A stretch of DNA of 64,000 nucleotides. Origin: Desulfuribacillus alkaliarsenatis (lineage in GTDB: Bacteria > Bacillota > Bacilli > Desulfuribacillales > Desulfuribacillaceae). The stretch lies in contig NZ_MIJE01000032.1 in the NCBI RefSeq assembly GCF_001730225.1, positions 124,001-188,000 on the forward strand. The letters run 5' to 3'. The stretch's first letter is position 1; the number at the start of each line of letters is the position of its first letter. This document shows positions 62,715 to 64,000 of this stretch, one piece after another. The notes below the pieces were generated by a model that made no database searches, was not told the origin of the DNA, and saw only the letters and a program-made list of their open reading frames with translations. The position numbers were made by a program, and so were the translations under genes.

Positions 62715-64000
62715 CTAATCTATGTTAATGCTTGTAGTCTTAATGTGTAGTTCTTTAAGTTGCTTCGCACTTACTTCATTAGGTGCATTCGTAAGCTGAC
62801 ACGTTGCACTCGCTGTTTTTGGAAAAGCAATGCAGTCTCTTAAGGATTGACGTCCAGTCAAAATCATCACAAGTCTGTCTAATCCTAAAGCCATTCCACC
62901 ATGTGGAGGTGTACCATATTCAAATGCTTCTAATAAAAATCCGAATTTTTGTTTAGCTTCTTCATCAGAAAATCCTAGGAGTGAGAACATTTTCTCTTGA
63001 ATTTGCTTTTGATAAATACGCATACTACCGCCACCTATTTCATAGCCGTTAAGTACCATATCGTAGGCTTTTGCCTTTACATTTTCAGGTTCACTATCTA
63101 ATAAAGATAAATCGCTATCTAGAGGCATTGTGAACGGATGGTGTAATGCTACGTAGCGCTTTTCATCAGCATCCCATTCAAGTAGTGGGAAATCAGTCAC
63201 CCATAAAAAGTTATATTTTGATTCATCAATTAATTTTAATTGCTTGCCTAATAACAGACGAAGATTTCCTAACGAGTCATAGACGACCTTAGGCTTGTCA
63301 GCAACGAACATCAACAAGTCACCTGGCTCACCTTCAAAGGCAGTTACAATTTGCTTTATCTCGTCTTCACTAAAGAATTTAGCTATTTGACTCTTAATTC
63401 CATCCTCAGTAACAACCATCCAAGCAAGGCCTTTAGCTCCATAACGAGCTACAAAGCTAGTTAAATCATCGATATCTTTACGACTAAAATCTCCACAGCC
63501 TTTAGCATTAATTCCTTTAACCAAACCACCCTTAGATGCAATGTCATTAAAGACTTTAAAGCTACATTCTGCTGCGATACTTGTAATATCAACCAATTCA
63601 AGTTCAAACCTAGTATCTGGTTTATCTGAACCGTACCTAGACATTGCTTCTTGATAGGTAAGTCTTGGGAATGGTAGTGGTACTTCAACACCCTTAACTT
63701 CTTGCATCACCTTTGCCATCATTTCTTCCATCATTGCTTGGAATTGCTCTAATGTCATAAACGACATTTCAATATCCACCTGTGTAAACTCAGGCTGACG
63801 ATCAGCTCTTAAGTCTTCATCACGGAAACAGCGGGCAATTTGAAAGTATTTCTCAAATCCAGCAACCATTAATAGCTGTTTAAAAAGCTGTGGTGACTGT
63901 GGTAGAGCAAAAAACGATCCAGGCTGCACACGGCTTGGTACTAGATAATCACGCGCCCCTTCTGGAGTACTCTTCGTCAGCATTGGAGTTTCCACTTCCA
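62715..64000 (-). CDS. aspS: Aspartyl-tRNA synthetase (5' end beyond window)
   Basis: About 428 C-terminal residues of the class II synthetase are visible. The frame stays open to the right edge ([20 protein letters not shown]), so the real start lies beyond 64000. Motif 2 is [22 protein letters not shown] (recognised in parts). The bacterial GAD insertion domain spans about the middle. Motif 3 near the C-terminus is [16 protein letters not shown]. It ends 165 bases before the mrpA start region. AspS next to 6S RNA and yrvM is a Bacillus arrangement, here with mrp inserted. Confidence 0.96.
   Translation of the reverse strand, partial: EVETPMLTKSTPEGARDYLVPSRVQPGSFFALPQSPQLFKQLLMVAGFEKYFQIARCFRDEDLRADRQPEFTQVDIEMSFMTLEQFQAMMEEMMAKVMQEVKGVEVPLPFPRLTYQEAMSRYGSDKPDTRFELELVDITSIAAECSFKVFNDIASKGGLVKGINAKGCGDFSRKDIDDLTSFVARYGAKGLAWMVVTEDGIKSQIAKFFSEDEIKQIVTAFEGEPGDLLMFVADKPKVVYDSLGNLRLLLGKQLKLIDESKYNFLWVTDFPLLEWDADEKRYVALHHPFTMPLDSDLSLLDSEPENVKAKAYDMVLNGYEIGGGSMRIYQKQIQEKMFSLLGFSDEEAKQKFGFLLEAFEYGTPPHGGMALGLDRLVMILTGRQSLRDCIAFPKTASATCQLTNAPNEVSAKQLKELHIKTTSINID

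Noticed and set aside
63961-63995. aspS start at the internal Met of METPML
   Set aside because: The frame continues upstream to the window edge and the motif [13 protein letters not shown] is internal in AspS proteins.
1-64000. CRISPR array, prophage, insertion sequence or integrase
   Set aside because: No spaced direct repeats, transposase, integrase or phage structural gene is visible; gene order is mostly conserved housekeeping.

Overview
The window is low-GC, gene-dense DNA from a Gram-positive, endospore-forming member of the Bacillota. Four things point there: an uninterrupted pro-sigma-K gene; Bacillus-type gene order around alaS, mnmA, rarA and aspS; strong AGGAGG-type ribosome binding sites; and frequent TTG and GTG starts. 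An A-type flavodiiron protein, a membrane-bound [NiFe] uptake hydrogenase, a molybdenum hydroxylase trio and glgD suggest an anaerobe or facultative anaerobe that meets oxygen. I cannot name the species. No rRNA, tRNA, CRISPR, insertion sequence or prophage is visible.

Layout. 1-3105 (minus): aspartate kinase (cut by the left edge), class II aldolase, flavodiiron protein. 3258-6878 (plus): hydrogenase small subunit, large subunit and cytochrome b. 6954-9246: polysaccharide deacetylase and citrate synthase. 9344-10737: a chromosomal ParM-like actin coupled to a small unknown protein. 10815-14216: cheY, cheW, cheA and a GHKL ATP-binding protein. 14353-15504: an MFS transporter. 15664-29407 (minus): one long carbon-storage operon read as ROK sugar kinase, glgB, glgC, glgD, glgA, glgP, a GH13-GH77 fusion and a DUF418 membrane protein. 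29516-31587: a paired DNA-repair-like protein and radical SAM enzyme. 31658-35278: FeS, FAD and Mo subunits of a xanthine-dehydrogenase-type hydroxylase. 35424-36695: sigK and a diguanylate cyclase, convergent with no gap.

36770-64000 (almost all minus) follows a backbone known from Bacillus: pbpI, trhP, trmR, mltG, yrzB, ruvX, ireB, alaS, yrrI, yrrD, mnmA, iscS, cymR, rarA, tcdA, 6S RNA and aspS. Lineage-specific insertions are a chemotaxis receptor, a ferredoxin-domain aldo/keto reductase, a 57-residue zinc ribbon, a PsiE-like protein, a YczE-like membrane protein and a complete mrpABCDEFG Na+/H+ antiporter operon.

How the genes work together. The glycogen operon carries synthesis (GlgC/D, GlgA, GlgB), breakdown (GlgP, amylase-amylomaltase) and glucose recapture (ROK kinase). 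The hydrogenase feeds electrons to the membrane through its cytochrome b. Its small subunit has all six proximal-cluster cysteines of oxygen-tolerant enzymes, and an oxygen/NO-reducing flavodiiron protein is transcribed divergently beside it. The main points for a second look are: the ROK kinase frame, which has no ATG/GTG/TTG start before its phosphate motif and looks AUA-initiated; the atypical Tat motif on the hydrogenase; the ParM-like pair; the 20-bp tandem repeat in the alaS leader; and a CymR-position regulator that keeps three cysteines.
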